Below are positions 18,427 through 26,986 of a DNA stretch of 64,000 bases, one piece after another; position 1 is the stretch's first letter, and every line of letters starts with the position of its first letter. Below the pieces are notes generated by a model. It saw only the letters and a program-made list of their open reading frames with translations, did not search any database and had not been told where the DNA came from. Made by a program: the position numbers and the translations under genes. Origin of the DNA: JAHEGP01 sp963751595 (lineage in GTDB: Bacteria; Pseudomonadota; Gammaproteobacteria; Pseudomonadales; JAHEGP01); the NCBI GenBank assembly GCA_963751595.1, contig CAVVVC010000001.1:1534855-1598854 (forward strand), read 5' to 3'.

Positions 18427-18452
18427 CAGCAACACCCTGTGCGCTGTTGCTG
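18427..18452 (-). terminator. Stem-loop downstream of trpS
   Basis: CAGCAACA (18427-18434) and TGTTGCTG (18445-18452) form an 8-bp stem with a 10-base loop, starting 17 bases after the trpS stop on the - strand. There is no T-run after it, so an intrinsic terminator is only a possibility; it sits in a small GCTGTT repeat. Confidence 0.3.
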
Positions 18453-18468
18453 TTGCTGTTGCAGCCGT

Positions 18469-19515
18469 TCAGGCAATGCTTCGGATACCAATGGCCTGGC
18501 GAACCCGATCAAGAAAAGGCGCCGCCACCGCGCGCGCGCGCTCGGCGCCCTGCTGGAGGATGGTCTCGATCCGGGAGCCACTCTCGAGTAGCTGATAATA
18601 ATGCTCCCGGGGTTCCCGCAGCTCATCGTTGATCAGGGCAAACAGTTCCTTTTTGGCCTGGCCCCAGGCAATGCCGGCGGCAAATTGCTCGCGCATATAC
18701 GTGCACTGGTCCGGGGTGGCGAAGGCCTGCCAGATCGGGAACAAGGCAGAATCATCGAGCTGCTTGGGCTCACCCGGTTGCAAAAGGTTTGTCTTGATTT
18801 TATTGATCGTTTTCTGCAATTTCTTTTCCGGCAAAAACAGGGGAATGGTGTTGTTATAACTTTTGCTCATCTTGCGACCATCGAGCCCCGCAAGCACTGC
18901 AACCGAGTCCTCGATCAGCGCCTCGGGGAGTTCGAAACACTCGCCGAAGACATGGTTGAAACGCTGGGCAATATCACGCGCCATTTCAATGTGTTGCAAT
19001 TGGTCACGGCCCACCGGCACCTGGGTCGCATTGAACATAAGAATATCTGCCGCCATCAGCACGGGATAGGAAAACAAGCCCATATTGATCCCGTAATCCG
19101 GATCTTCCCCGGCGGCTTCATTGTCGGCAACAGCCGCTTTGTAGGCGTGAGAGCGATTCATCAGGCCCTTGGCACAAACACAGGAGAGTATCCAGCTCAA
19201 TTCCATGATTTCAGGCACATCGGACTGGCGATAAAAAACCACCGAGGACGGGTCGAGCCCCAGTGCCAGCCAGGTCGCGGCGACTTCAAGGGTGGACCGC
19301 TGCAACAGTTCCGGCTGCTGGCACTGAATGATGCCGTGGTAGTCCGCGAGGAAGAAAAAGGATTCCCTACTGCTATCCCGGCTCGCCTCGATAGCCGGGC
19401 GTATCGCCCCCACATAATTGCCAAGGTGCGGCGTGCCGGTAGTTTTGATGCCGGTCAGAACCCGGGGACGTGGATGGCTCGTGTCTTGCAAACTGCTTCC
19501 TCCTGCTGGTGGCAA
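18469..19515 (-). CDS. trpS: Tryptophanyl-tRNA synthetase
   Basis: This is a class I aminoacyl-tRNA synthetase charging tRNA-Trp, 348 residues long. The HIGH-equivalent is TGTPHLGNY (26-34) and the KMSKS loop is GRKMSKS with KMSKS at 215-219. The N-terminal pattern VLTGIKTTGTPHLGNYVG is that of the pseudomonad-type TrpRS rather than the E. coli form. An extra N-terminal stretch of about 18 polar residues may be mis-started, although no better in-frame start with a ribosome site is obvious. The mannosyltransferase gene lies 33 bases upstream on the same strand. Confidence 0.95.
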   Translation of the reverse strand: MPPAGGSSLQDTSHPRPRVLTGIKTTGTPHLGNYVGAIRPAIEASRDSSRESFFFLADYHGIIQCQQPELLQRSTLEVAATWLALGLDPSSVVFYRQSDVPEIMELSWILSCVCAKGLMNRSHAYKAAVADNEAAGEDPDYGINMGLFSYPVLMAADILMFNATQVPVGRDQLQHIEMARDIAQRFNHVFGECFELPEALIEDSVAVLAGLDGRKMSKSYNNTIPLFLPEKKLQKTINKIKTNLLQPGEPKQLDDSALFPIWQAFATPDQCTYMREQFAAGIAWGQAKKELFALINDELREPREHYYQLLESGSRIETILQQGAERARAVAAPFLDRVRQAIGIRSIA

Positions 19516-19548
19516 CTGCCCTGCTCAAAAACGGGCGCCATAATACTG

Positions 19549-20694
19549 TCAATCGTCTCGCGACCGCAAACCACCGGCGTGGCATTGAAGGAACAGGCGC
19601 TCGTAGTCCGGCGCCATTTCCTGCCAGCCATAAGCAGTCATATCCGGCACTTCGAAATCCCCGCCGAACATCGCACGCTGCGCCAGCTCAAGCAGGCTGT
19701 CGGCAATTTGGGCACCCTCAAGTTGGGGTTGTTGTGGCGTGCTGCGGTAGCGATACCGCGCCGGGAACAGCTCAGGATAACTCAAACGGTCTGGCACCAG
19801 GGGCTGGCAACCCCGGGCGACGGCTTCCATCACCGCCACCCCCTGAAACTCGTGCAGGGCGGTAGACAGGACGACGTCGGCCCTCTCCAATAGCCTGTAG
19901 TAATTCTGCCGCCCGGTAACTGTGCCCCAGTGACCCAGGTAATCCGGGTGGAGCCGCAGCAACTGCTCCAGCTCCTGCAACGGCGCTGGCTGGTTTCTGA
20001 ACTGCTGGCCAACGATATGAAAGTTGACGGGAACCCGGTTCTGAATACATTCCGTTACCGCCGCCAGCAGCGTTTCCGGCCCTTTATCGTATTCCCAACG
20101 GTGATTCCATACTACCTGCAGCCGCGCACCGGGCCTGCGCCGGGCAAACTGCGGCAACCCGGCACCCGCGTAAACGGGCTCGATGGGAACCGGCAGTACA
20201 TGAGCCCGCGAATCCAGCCGATCCACCAGGCCCGGGGGCACCTGGTCTGGCAATCGGTGCAGTAACTCGTCCACCCCGGCAAGAAAGCTGCGCTGATTCC
20301 AGGCGCTGTTGAACACCAGCATGTCAGCGCACAGAGCACTGTAGAGATTGACGATTCTGGGCTCCAGTGAGCCGTGGGCAGCATCGCTAAGCGGATAGGC
20401 AAACTGGTTTTCATGAAAGTACAGCAGCGTAGGTATATTCCCCAGTCCGGGTACAAACCCCCTGAGCGCACTGAGGTCAACCTGGGAGGTAACCACAAGC
20501 AAGTCGTAATCACGCATCAACGCCCGACGACAGGTGAACGCCCAGCTCAGGCTGTTACCGCGAATGCGCCAACTAAAATAGCGCGGCGGCAGGGCGAGCT
20601 GGGTAAACCGGTGCTGCGGGCAATAGCGCCCCAGGCTTTCTCGCCAGTAGCGGTGGCTGGGCGCATCGTAGGCCGATAACAACAGGATGTGCAG
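19549..20694 (-). CDS. tRNA-queuosine alpha-mannosyltransferase homologue (QTMAN/GTDC1-like)
   Basis: The protein begins ILLLSAYDAPSHRYW, the hallmark of the DUF3524/GTDC1 family whose vertebrate member mannosylates queuosine in tRNA-Asp. A GT4-type C-terminal half follows (WNHRWEYDKGPETLL donor-binding region, VVLSTALHEFQGVAVMEAV with the retaining-GT acidic motif). It has about 381 residues from the CTG at 20694. I chose this rare CTG because GAGGAG lies eight bases upstream and family homology begins immediately after it. The only earlier in-frame start is a TTG at 20754 with no ribosome site and 20 unconvincing residues. It sits 33 bases upstream of trpS, in a tRNA-related pair. That the bacterial enzyme also acts on queuosine is inference from homology. 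Confidence 0.82.
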   Translation of the reverse strand: MHILLLSAYDAPSHRYWRESLGRYCPQHRFTQLALPPRYFSWRIRGNSLSWAFTCRRALMRDYDLLVVTSQVDLSALRGFVPGLGNIPTLLYFHENQFAYPLSDAAHGSLEPRIVNLYSALCADMLVFNSAWNQRSFLAGVDELLHRLPDQVPPGLVDRLDSRAHVLPVPIEPVYAGAGLPQFARRRPGARLQVVWNHRWEYDKGPETLLAAVTECIQNRVPVNFHIVGQQFRNQPAPLQELEQLLRLHPDYLGHWGTVTGRQNYYRLLERADVVLSTALHEFQGVAVMEAVARGCQPLVPDRLSYPELFPARYRYRSTPQQPQLEGAQIADSLLELAQRAMFGGDFEVPDMTAYGWQEMAPDYERLFLQCHAGGLRSRDD

Positions 20695-20798
20695 TGTACA
20701 GTCTCCTCGACATCCAACTCTGTGGGAAGCCGAACCCTGCCAGTATCCGGGCAAGCCGCTTTGCCGACCCCTCAGATCAGGAACCCCGGGCGAGGGCT

Positions 20799-22106
20799 TC
20801 AGGCGCCGGCAAAAAGCCGTTCGTGCTGGAAGAAGCGTCGAAGCACCCGGAACAGGTAATGGGGATCTTCGGCGCCGGCCAGTTCACGCACGCTGTGCAT
20901 CGCCAGTTGTGGCACTCCTACATCGATCGTTCGCACGCCGATTCCAGCGGCCGTAATGGGCCCTATTGTCGAGCCACAGCCCAGATCGGAGCGCACCACG
21001 AACGACTGCACCGGTACGTTCTCAGCCTGGCATAGCTGCCGAAATACGGCCGCAGTTTCACCACTGGTAGCATAGCGCTGGTTGGCATTGATCTTGATGA
21101 CCGGCCCGCGATTGAGTAACGGACCATGGTTGCCATCGTGCCTGTCGGCATAATTGGGATGAATGGCATGGGCATTATCGGCAGAGATCATCATCGACCG
21201 ATCGATAGCGCAAGCCATGCTGGAGGCGTCCCCGAGCATCCGCTGTAAAACGCTCTTGAGCATGGGTCCCTGGGCTCCGGCCATGGAGGCACTGCCGACT
21301 TCTTCATGATCATTGCACACCAGTAATGCAGTAGTCCTGGTGTCCGCTGCCAGCAAAGCCTGCAGGCCGACGAAACAACTCAACAGGTTATCGAGCCGGG
21401 CACTGGCGATGAAGGCTTCATCGAGACCGGTGAGCGCGGGTGGCTGGGTATCGTAAAGACTCATTTCGTAGTCAAGTACCTGGCGCAGCGGCAGCCCGGG
21501 CATCTGTTCGGCAAGCTCTCGTTGCAACAGCTCGCGAAAGGTAAAGCCGCTGTTTTCGTCCCCGGTTCCGATCACAGCCGGCAAATGCATTTGCTTGTTC
21601 ACAGCACGATTAGTGTTGGCCTCCTTGTCCAGATGAATGGCCAGACTGGGAATTGACAGCAGGGGTCTTGCAAAGTCGAGGAGAACGCTGGCGATTCCGC
21701 CCCCGGGGGTTTCGTACAAGACTCTGCCAGCGATGGAAAGGTCGCGATCAAACCAGGGGTTCAATAACACCCCACCATACACCTCCAGCCCCAGCTGCAA
21801 AGTGCCGCATACTGCCATTTCCGGGCTGGGTTTGACCTTGAGGCAGGGGCTGTCGGTGTGAGCTCCCACCATGCGCAGGCCGTTGGCAAAGCCATCGTCA
21901 CCGACCACGAAGGCGATGATCGATGAGCCGTTACGGGTGGTATAGTATTTTCCAGCCGGCTGCAGATTCCAGTGCTCGCCCTCGTCAAGAAAGTCGAAGC
22001 CCGCTGCCTCGAACAGCAGGGCCATCTGGCTCACGGCATGAAAGGGCGTGGGCGATGACTGCAAAAAAGACAAAAGCTGCTGGTTGAATTGTTGCTTGCT
22101 ACTCAT
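20799..22106 (-). CDS. apeB: M18 family aspartyl aminopeptidase
   Basis: This 435-residue dinuclear zinc exopeptidase of family M18 removes N-terminal Asp/Glu from peptides in the cytoplasm. The metal and catalytic motifs are AHTDSPCLKVKP (H83), HEEVGSASMAGA and the C-terminal VGVPQLAMHSVRE. SDLGCGSTIGPI is also an M18 signature, and length is normal. It is divergent from the Ser/Thr kinase gene, with a palindrome between the two starts. Confidence 0.95.
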   Translation of the reverse strand: MSSKQQFNQQLLSFLQSSPTPFHAVSQMALLFEAAGFDFLDEGEHWNLQPAGKYYTTRNGSSIIAFVVGDDGFANGLRMVGAHTDSPCLKVKPSPEMAVCGTLQLGLEVYGGVLLNPWFDRDLSIAGRVLYETPGGGIASVLLDFARPLLSIPSLAIHLDKEANTNRAVNKQMHLPAVIGTGDENSGFTFRELLQRELAEQMPGLPLRQVLDYEMSLYDTQPPALTGLDEAFIASARLDNLLSCFVGLQALLAADTRTTALLVCNDHEEVGSASMAGAQGPMLKSVLQRMLGDASSMACAIDRSMMISADNAHAIHPNYADRHDGNHGPLLNRGPVIKINANQRYATSGETAAVFRQLCQAENVPVQSFVVRSDLGCGSTIGPITAAGIGVRTIDVGVPQLAMHSVRELAGAEDPHYLFRVLRRFFQHERLFAGA

Positions 22107-22158
22107 TGTTTCGAGGCGTCCATCCGTTTCGCGGGCTGTGATATCCTATCATTACTGC

Positions 22159-22170
22159 AGTTTGCAAACT
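22159..22170. promoter_or_regulatory. 12-bp perfect palindrome in the apeB/kinase divergent promoter region
   Basis: AGTTTGCAAACT reads identically on both strands and lies between the two divergent starts (22106 and 22189), next to TGATA/TATCA half-sites at 22137-22149. The position suits an operator for a dimeric regulator controlling one or both genes. No regulator can be named. Confidence 0.3.
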
Positions 22171-22188
22171 ATCAAACGGGACCAGCCC

Positions 22189-24510
22189 TTGCGTCCAGAC
22201 AAGGATTACACCACTCGCCTCTTCGCCTTTGGCAGCTTGATGCTGGCACTTGCCTTTCTGCTTCCAGGCCATCTCTTCGGACTTGGAGCGGCATTGGACA
22301 GGGTGAATTATCGAATCTGGAGCGGGCTGTTTCCCCCGCAAGAGGTCAGGGCGGCCGCAGAACTCGCCGTGGTCACACTACCCGCCGAGGTCGACGACAA
22401 CGCAGAGGCCAGCCTTTCTGCTACGCTGGCACTGAGCGAACTGCTTGCGGAACTCGACAGGCATCAGCCCGCCGCCATCGGTTTGGTTTCCAACCTCGAC
22501 CCTCTCATCTGGCCGCAACAAAGCATCTTGCAGTTACTCAGCCGCAACCCGGGCGGTGACCGGGCCACCAGGCGCCTCACCGAGCCCTACCAGCGCCTGC
22601 AGACACAGTTGCAGCGACTCGAGGTCACCTGGCGCAACCAGCCGCCACGGCTGCAGGCTCCTGCTGTGTTGATCGACCGTGAGTTCAATTGGCCCATCCT
22701 GTTCAACCTGCACGACCGCCTGCTCCATTACCGTTTCGAGCGCGAATTACTGGATCCGGAACAACAGTATTTGTTCGACTACGAGCAGGGTCGCATAGCT
22801 GCCCGATTCGAGCTCGCGGTGCTGGCCAGGGCGTATCAGGCAAATTCGCTGCGCTGGCAGATACCGGATACCCTCCGGGCGGGCTCGCTATCACTCCCGG
22901 TGTCGATGTATGGCAGTATCATTCCCTGGCCCCAGGACAGCGCCGTTGCTGCGATTGCCGCCAAAACGGTGGCCTCCCGGCCGCTGAGCGCGGACAGTAT
23001 CGGCGGTAAAATCCTGCTGCTCGCGCGAGCCGGTGACCCGGCTCTCTCCCCTGCAATCACAGCGATCAACGCGCTGTTGACCGGGCAGTACAGTTTCACA
23101 CCGTGGTGGCAGGCGCTGGTGCTGGTTCCCGTGATGCTACTGATCTGGGTCTTCGGCCTGTTCGCCTTTCGGCGCTTTACCAGCGGCGCCATATGCCTTG
23201 CCATGGCCGCCCTGGCCGGGCTGCTGGCACTACTTTCCGTTACCGCTCTGGTGCAACGGGGCGTCTGGATTCAGACCGGTGATGCCATCGCCTACAGTCT
23301 TTGCCTGTGCGCCGCCCTGCTGGCCCACAGCATCTACCGAAACTGGTTGATCAAAACCCGCGCCGAAGCTGACGAGGTGAGGCTGGAGCTGGCCCAGCTC
23401 TACCTCGAACAGAGCCAACCCAAACCAGCGGCAGAGCAATTATTGCTGACCGCCATGTCCGGTGAAACCGCCGATATGCTGATGGAGACCGGCAAGGTAT
23501 TCGAGCGCAAGCGTGACTACCAGGCTGCCCGTGACATCTATTCCAAGGTCCACAGCTACTTCCCCGGTCACGCCGAGGCCAGCGATGCACTGGATGATAT
23601 TTCCAGCATCACCGGTCAGCACCCGAGCCTGAACTCAACCCTGATCCTCTCAGACATGCCGGTGGAACTGCCCCAACTCGGGCGCTACGAGCTCATCCGC
23701 CTGTTGGGCAAGGGCGCCATGGGCGCCGTTTATCTTGCCAGTGACCCGACGATTCGCCGTCAGGTGGCGATCAAGACTCTGCCACTGCAGGAGTTGGGCG
23801 ACAATCGGGATGACATGCGCGAGCGCTTCCTGCTGGAAGCGGAGACCGCTGGCAAGCTGCAGCATCCCAATATCGTCTCGGTGTACGATGTCGGTGAGGA
23901 AGGTGACCTGGCCTATATTGCCATGGATTACGTGCCCGGGGGCACCCTTGCGGACTGGACCGACGAAGATCAGCTCCTCGAGTTGTCGACGCTCTACGCA
24001 CTCATGGAGCAGGTCTGCGCTGGCCTGTCCTATGCCCATGAACAGGGTGTCGTGCACAGGGATATCAAGCCCGGGAATATCCTCTATGACCCCGAGCAGG
24101 GCACGATCAAGGTAACCGACTTTGGTATCGCCCGCCTGGCTGATTACTCGCGCACCAAGACCGGCGCGATTTTGGGTAGCCCGTACTACATGTCGCCGGA
24201 GCAGATTTCCGGTAAGAAGGTCGGGCCCGCGAGTGATTTGTACAGCCTTGGCGTTAGTTTTTATCAACTGTTGTCGGGCAACCTGCCCTTCGAGGCCGAA
24301 TCACTGGCCCAGCTCGCCTGGCAGATAACCAACAAACCCCATCGCAGTATCGGCAAGTTCCGCAAAGGGCTGCCGCGATCCGCCAGCCGGATCCTCAATA
24401 CCGCATTGAAAAAGGTCCCGGCCGAACGCTTCGCCAGTGCCGCGGAAATGGGGAACGCTTTTCAAAAAGGCGCCAGGAGCCTGGCCTCAAGCGAACGCCA
24501 CTCTGCCTGA
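22189..24510 (+). CDS. Membrane Ser/Thr protein kinase with CHASE2-like sensor and TPR-like linker
   Basis: From the TTG at 22189 the protein has 773 residues. It has an N-terminal membrane segment (about 11-30), an extracytoplasmic CHASE2-like region (about 35-300), two or three further membrane segments (about 308-380), a TPR-like helical stretch (about 395-475), and a C-terminal Hanks-type kinase (about 498-760). The kinase has the Gly loop GKGAMGAVY, K529 in VAIK, HRDIKPGN at 623-630, DFG at 644-646 and SPEQ in the activation segment, so it should be active. Open reading continues upstream to 22048, but that part overlaps apeB; the TTG follows ACGGGA and leaves room for divergent promoters. 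Ligand and targets are unknown. Confidence 0.85.
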   Translation: MRPDKDYTTRLFAFGSLMLALAFLLPGHLFGLGAALDRVNYRIWSGLFPPQEVRAAAELAVVTLPAEVDDNAEASLSATLALSELLAELDRHQPAAIGLVSNLDPLIWPQQSILQLLSRNPGGDRATRRLTEPYQRLQTQLQRLEVTWRNQPPRLQAPAVLIDREFNWPILFNLHDRLLHYRFERELLDPEQQYLFDYEQGRIAARFELAVLARAYQANSLRWQIPDTLRAGSLSLPVSMYGSIIPWPQDSAVAAIAAKTVASRPLSADSIGGKILLLARAGDPALSPAITAINALLTGQYSFTPWWQALVLVPVMLLIWVFGLFAFRRFTSGAICLAMAALAGLLALLSVTALVQRGVWIQTGDAIAYSLCLCAALLAHSIYRNWLIKTRAEADEVRLELAQLYLEQSQPKPAAEQLLLTAMSGETADMLMETGKVFERKRDYQAARDIYSKVHSYFPGHAEASDALDDISSITGQHPSLNSTLILSDMPVELPQLGRYELIRLLGKGAMGAVYLASDPTIRRQVAIKTLPLQELGDNRDDMRERFLLEAETAGKLQHPNIVSVYDVGEEGDLAYIAMDYVPGGTLADWTDEDQLLELSTLYALMEQVCAGLSYAHEQGVVHRDIKPGNILYDPEQGTIKVTDFGIARLADYSRTKTGAILGSPYYMSPEQISGKKVGPASDLYSLGVSFYQLLSGNLPFEAESLAQLAWQITNKPHRSIGKFRKGLPRSASRILNTALKKVPAERFASAAEMGNAFQKGARSLASSERHSA

Positions 24511-24533
24511 CCGCGCCGGTTCCCGCCCCTGCG

Positions 24534-25328
24534 TCAGCCCCACATCAGCCAGAGCAGAATGCAACCGAGCAGCAGCCGGTAGATGACGAAGGGCATGAAT
24601 CCGATGGTTTCCACCAGCCGCATAAACACCGCGATACACAGATAAGCGGTCACTCCCGAGAGAAAGGTGCCGAGGAGGATATAGCTCCACGGCATATCGG
24701 TACCCGACTGCAGCAGCTCAACACTCTTCAGCAGACCCGCGGCAAGAATCAATGGAATCGCCAGCAGAAACGAAAAGCGGCTGGCCTGTTGACGGCTCAA
24801 GCCCAGCATCAACCCGGCCGTCATTGTGATCCCGGAACGCGAAGTACCGGGAATGAGCGCGAGCGCCTGTGCTGCACCCACGGTAAGGGCCATGCGCAGG
24901 TTGATACTCCGCTCGGTACTGCCTGCCCTGCGGTCTGCCCAGGCCAGCAGCAAAGCGAACACAATGGTGGTAGTGGCTATGACACTTACGGTACGAAAAT
25001 TGGCCTCGATATAGTCGTCGAAAAGAATGCCGCAGAGCCCGGCCGGGATGGTGCCAACGATAACCGCCCAGGCCAGGCGGCTGTCTTCCGTGGCCGGTCC
25101 GCCCCGCAACCGGGTGAACCAGGCCTGGGTCATGGCGACCAGTTGCTGGCGAAAGTAAAACACCACCGCCAGCAGCGAACCCACGTGCACCGCAACATCG
25201 AATGCGAGCCCCTGGTCAGGCCAGCCCAGCACTTCCTTGGGCAGTAACAGGTGAGCAGAGCTGGAAATGGGTAAAAACTCGGTCAGGCCCTGAATAATCG
25301 CCAGTACAATAATTTGCCATAAATCCAC
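24534..25328 (-). CDS. uppP: Undecaprenyl-diphosphatase UppP/BacA
   Basis: This 264-residue polytopic inner-membrane phosphatase recycles undecaprenyl pyrophosphate for peptidoglycan and surface polymers and gives bacitracin resistance. The two family signatures are intact: QGLTEFLPISSSAHL (13-27, catalytic Glu/Ser region) and PGTSRSG near residue 160. About eight hydrophobic segments alternate with short loops. It starts with GTG at 25328, four bases after the tsaB stop, so the two are probably co-transcribed. Confidence 0.95.
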   Translation of the reverse strand: MDLWQIIVLAIIQGLTEFLPISSSAHLLLPKEVLGWPDQGLAFDVAVHVGSLLAVVFYFRQQLVAMTQAWFTRLRGGPATEDSRLAWAVIVGTIPAGLCGILFDDYIEANFRTVSVIATTTIVFALLLAWADRRAGSTERSINLRMALTVGAAQALALIPGTSRSGITMTAGLMLGLSRQQASRFSFLLAIPLILAAGLLKSVELLQSGTDMPWSYILLGTFLSGVTAYLCIAVFMRLVETIGFMPFVIYRLLLGCILLWLMWG

Positions 25329-25332
25329 GCTT

Positions 25333-26067
25333 TCAATCTCCGCCTGTTGGTGCCGCCGAGCCCTGCCTGGCTTGCTTCCAGGCCACCTGCCCGCGCAGGT
25401 AAACCGGCTCTACTTCTTCTGCATTTATTCCTTCGCCGCGTTGCCACATCTGATTACCCAGCTGGGCAACGTGACGTGCCCTGGGCAGGGCGTCCAACAC
25501 CGGTGCGTCGGATTCCGGCACTGCCCTGAAGTCTGGCATGAGATCCTGGTACTGCCACCCCGATCCCAACAAGCGCGGCTTTTCGCCTTGCTCCCACCAT
25601 TTTGCCAACTCAAGCGCCTGGGGTGGCAACAGTTGCTCAACCCCGTTCAGGGTGACACCCTCCCCACTGCGGCTGTAACAGGCGAAATAGAGTTCGTCCA
25701 TACGCGCGTCCATGCAGACCAAAGCCAGTGCGCCCTCCGCCCCTGCAGAATCCTCAAAGCTGCCCTGTGCCACGGCTGCCAGAGAAGAAACGCCGAGCAC
25801 CGGCAAGCCAGCACCGTAGGCCAAACCCTGGACCACGGCAGCACATATTCGCAGACCCGTGAACGAGCCCGGGCCGCGACCGAAGGCAATCGCGTCGAGG
25901 TCGGAGAGTTTAAGGGCATGGCGATTCAGCAGCTGGTCGACCATCGGCATGATCAGGCGGGTGTGATCCCGGGGCGCCAGCTCAAAGCGCTGGTCGATTT
26001 CGTCACCCAGCAGCAGCGCGACGGAACACGCGGCGCCAGAGGTATCCAAAGCGAGTATACGTGTCAT
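25333..26067 (-). CDS. tsaB: tRNA threonylcarbamoyladenosine biosynthesis protein TsaB
   Basis: TsaB is the non-catalytic ASKHA-fold partner of TsaD in making the universal t6A37 tRNA modification. The product has 244 residues, starting ILALDTSGAACSVALL, with the conserved GRGPGSFTGLRI block near residue 65 and the helical LAYGAGLPVLGVSSLAA region. The C-terminal part (EEVEPVYLRG) is typical. A GGGAGCAAGGAA ribosome site precedes the ATG. It lies directly upstream of uppP. Confidence 0.94.
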   Translation of the reverse strand: MTRILALDTSGAACSVALLLGDEIDQRFELAPRDHTRLIMPMVDQLLNRHALKLSDLDAIAFGRGPGSFTGLRICAAVVQGLAYGAGLPVLGVSSLAAVAQGSFEDSAGAEGALALVCMDARMDELYFACYSRSGEGVTLNGVEQLLPPQALELAKWWEQGEKPRLLGSGWQYQDLMPDFRAVPESDAPVLDALPRARHVAQLGNQMWQRGEGINAEEVEPVYLRGQVAWKQARQGSAAPTGGD

Positions 26068-26259
26068 TTCCTTGCTCCCTGAAAGGGTGTCGCAAAAAAG
26101 TTAATCAGAACGTTTCAAAACAAGCGGCGGACAAAAAATGCTTTATCCTTCCGTTGCAACATCAACCGCACCGCCATCAGTTAGATCGTGGCAAATGCAA
26201 GCCGACTGTCGGCCGCCGCAGTGGCCGGGTCGTCTTACTCAGCACGGGAGACACAAGCC

Positions 26260-26844
26260 TTGAAGAGCCGCGATACCCTGAAAATCTCCGCTATCATTCT
26301 AGCCGGGGGAAGGGGTTCTCGCCTTGCGGGGCGCGACAAAGGCTGGATTCATTATCAGGGCAGGCCACTGATCAGCCGGGTGCTGGAACGGCTGCAACCC
26401 CAGGTTGATGAAATCGTCATCAGTTGCAATCGCAACGTCTGGCGCTACCAGAAGTTGGGTTTTCCGGTGGTCACCGACGGCAATGATCGCTTTGCCGGGC
26501 CCCTGGCGGGCATTGCAGCCGGGGTTCCGCACTGCCGGAGCGATGCCGTATTACTGAGCCCCTGTGACACGCCAGCCCTGCCCTTCGACCTAGTTGCCCG
26601 ACTCGAAGCGGCCCTGCTGCTTGCGGATGCCGATGTTGCCATTCCCAGGGATGATTTCGGACGGCAATATCTCTGCAGCCTGTTGCGCCGGGAGGTGGCT
26701 TTGGGGTCCGATGAGGCATTGCAATGCGGCCAGCGAGCGGTCGGGGGCTGGCTGGCGACATTCAAAGTCGTTGAAGTGGACTTCGCCGCATCTGGCGACG
26801 GTTTCCGCAATATCAATGGGCCGGAGGATCTTGCAGATGCATAG
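26260..26844 (+). CDS. mobA: Molybdenum cofactor guanylyltransferase
   Basis: MobA transfers GMP from GTP to molybdopterin to form the bis-MGD cofactor of DMSO-reductase-family enzymes. AIILAGGRGSRLAGRDKGW is the nucleotidyltransferase signature, with the magnesium-binding aspartate in LLSPCDTPALP and the C-terminal NINGPEDL. I start at the TTG at 26260 (194 residues) because GGGAG lies nine bases upstream and the N-terminus then has the family length. A GTG at 26188 would add 24 non-conserved residues and has no ribosome site. It is monocistronic, divergent from tsaB. Confidence 0.88.
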   Translation: MKSRDTLKISAIILAGGRGSRLAGRDKGWIHYQGRPLISRVLERLQPQVDEIVISCNRNVWRYQKLGFPVVTDGNDRFAGPLAGIAAGVPHCRSDAVLLSPCDTPALPFDLVARLEAALLLADADVAIPRDDFGRQYLCSLLRREVALGSDEALQCGQRAVGGWLATFKVVEVDFAASGDGFRNINGPEDLADA

Positions 26845-26946
26845 CCGACGTCGTGTTCCGGGTCAGCCGCCACATCCGTTGACGCCCGGCGCCCCGACAA
26901 CACAGCGAGAACGGAACACGACTTTGTTGCCGGCTAGCGGCGCAGT

Positions 26947-26980
26947 GGCCGCGGGGGTAATACCTGTATTCACCGCGGCC
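26947..26980 (-). terminator. GC-rich stem-loop between convergent mobA and adk
   Basis: GGCCGCGG (26947-26954) and CCGCGGCC (26973-26980) give an 8-bp GC stem with an 18-base loop, 7 to 40 bases past the adk stop on the - strand. No T-tract is present. It could slow or block read-through between the two convergent genes. Confidence 0.3.
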
Positions 26981-26986
26981 GGCAAA

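Noticed and set aside
18601..19893. Long open frame (430 codons) on the + strand opposite trpS and the mannosyltransferase gene
   Set aside because: No family motif; it is the antisense shadow of two genes with clear signatures in GC-rich sequence.
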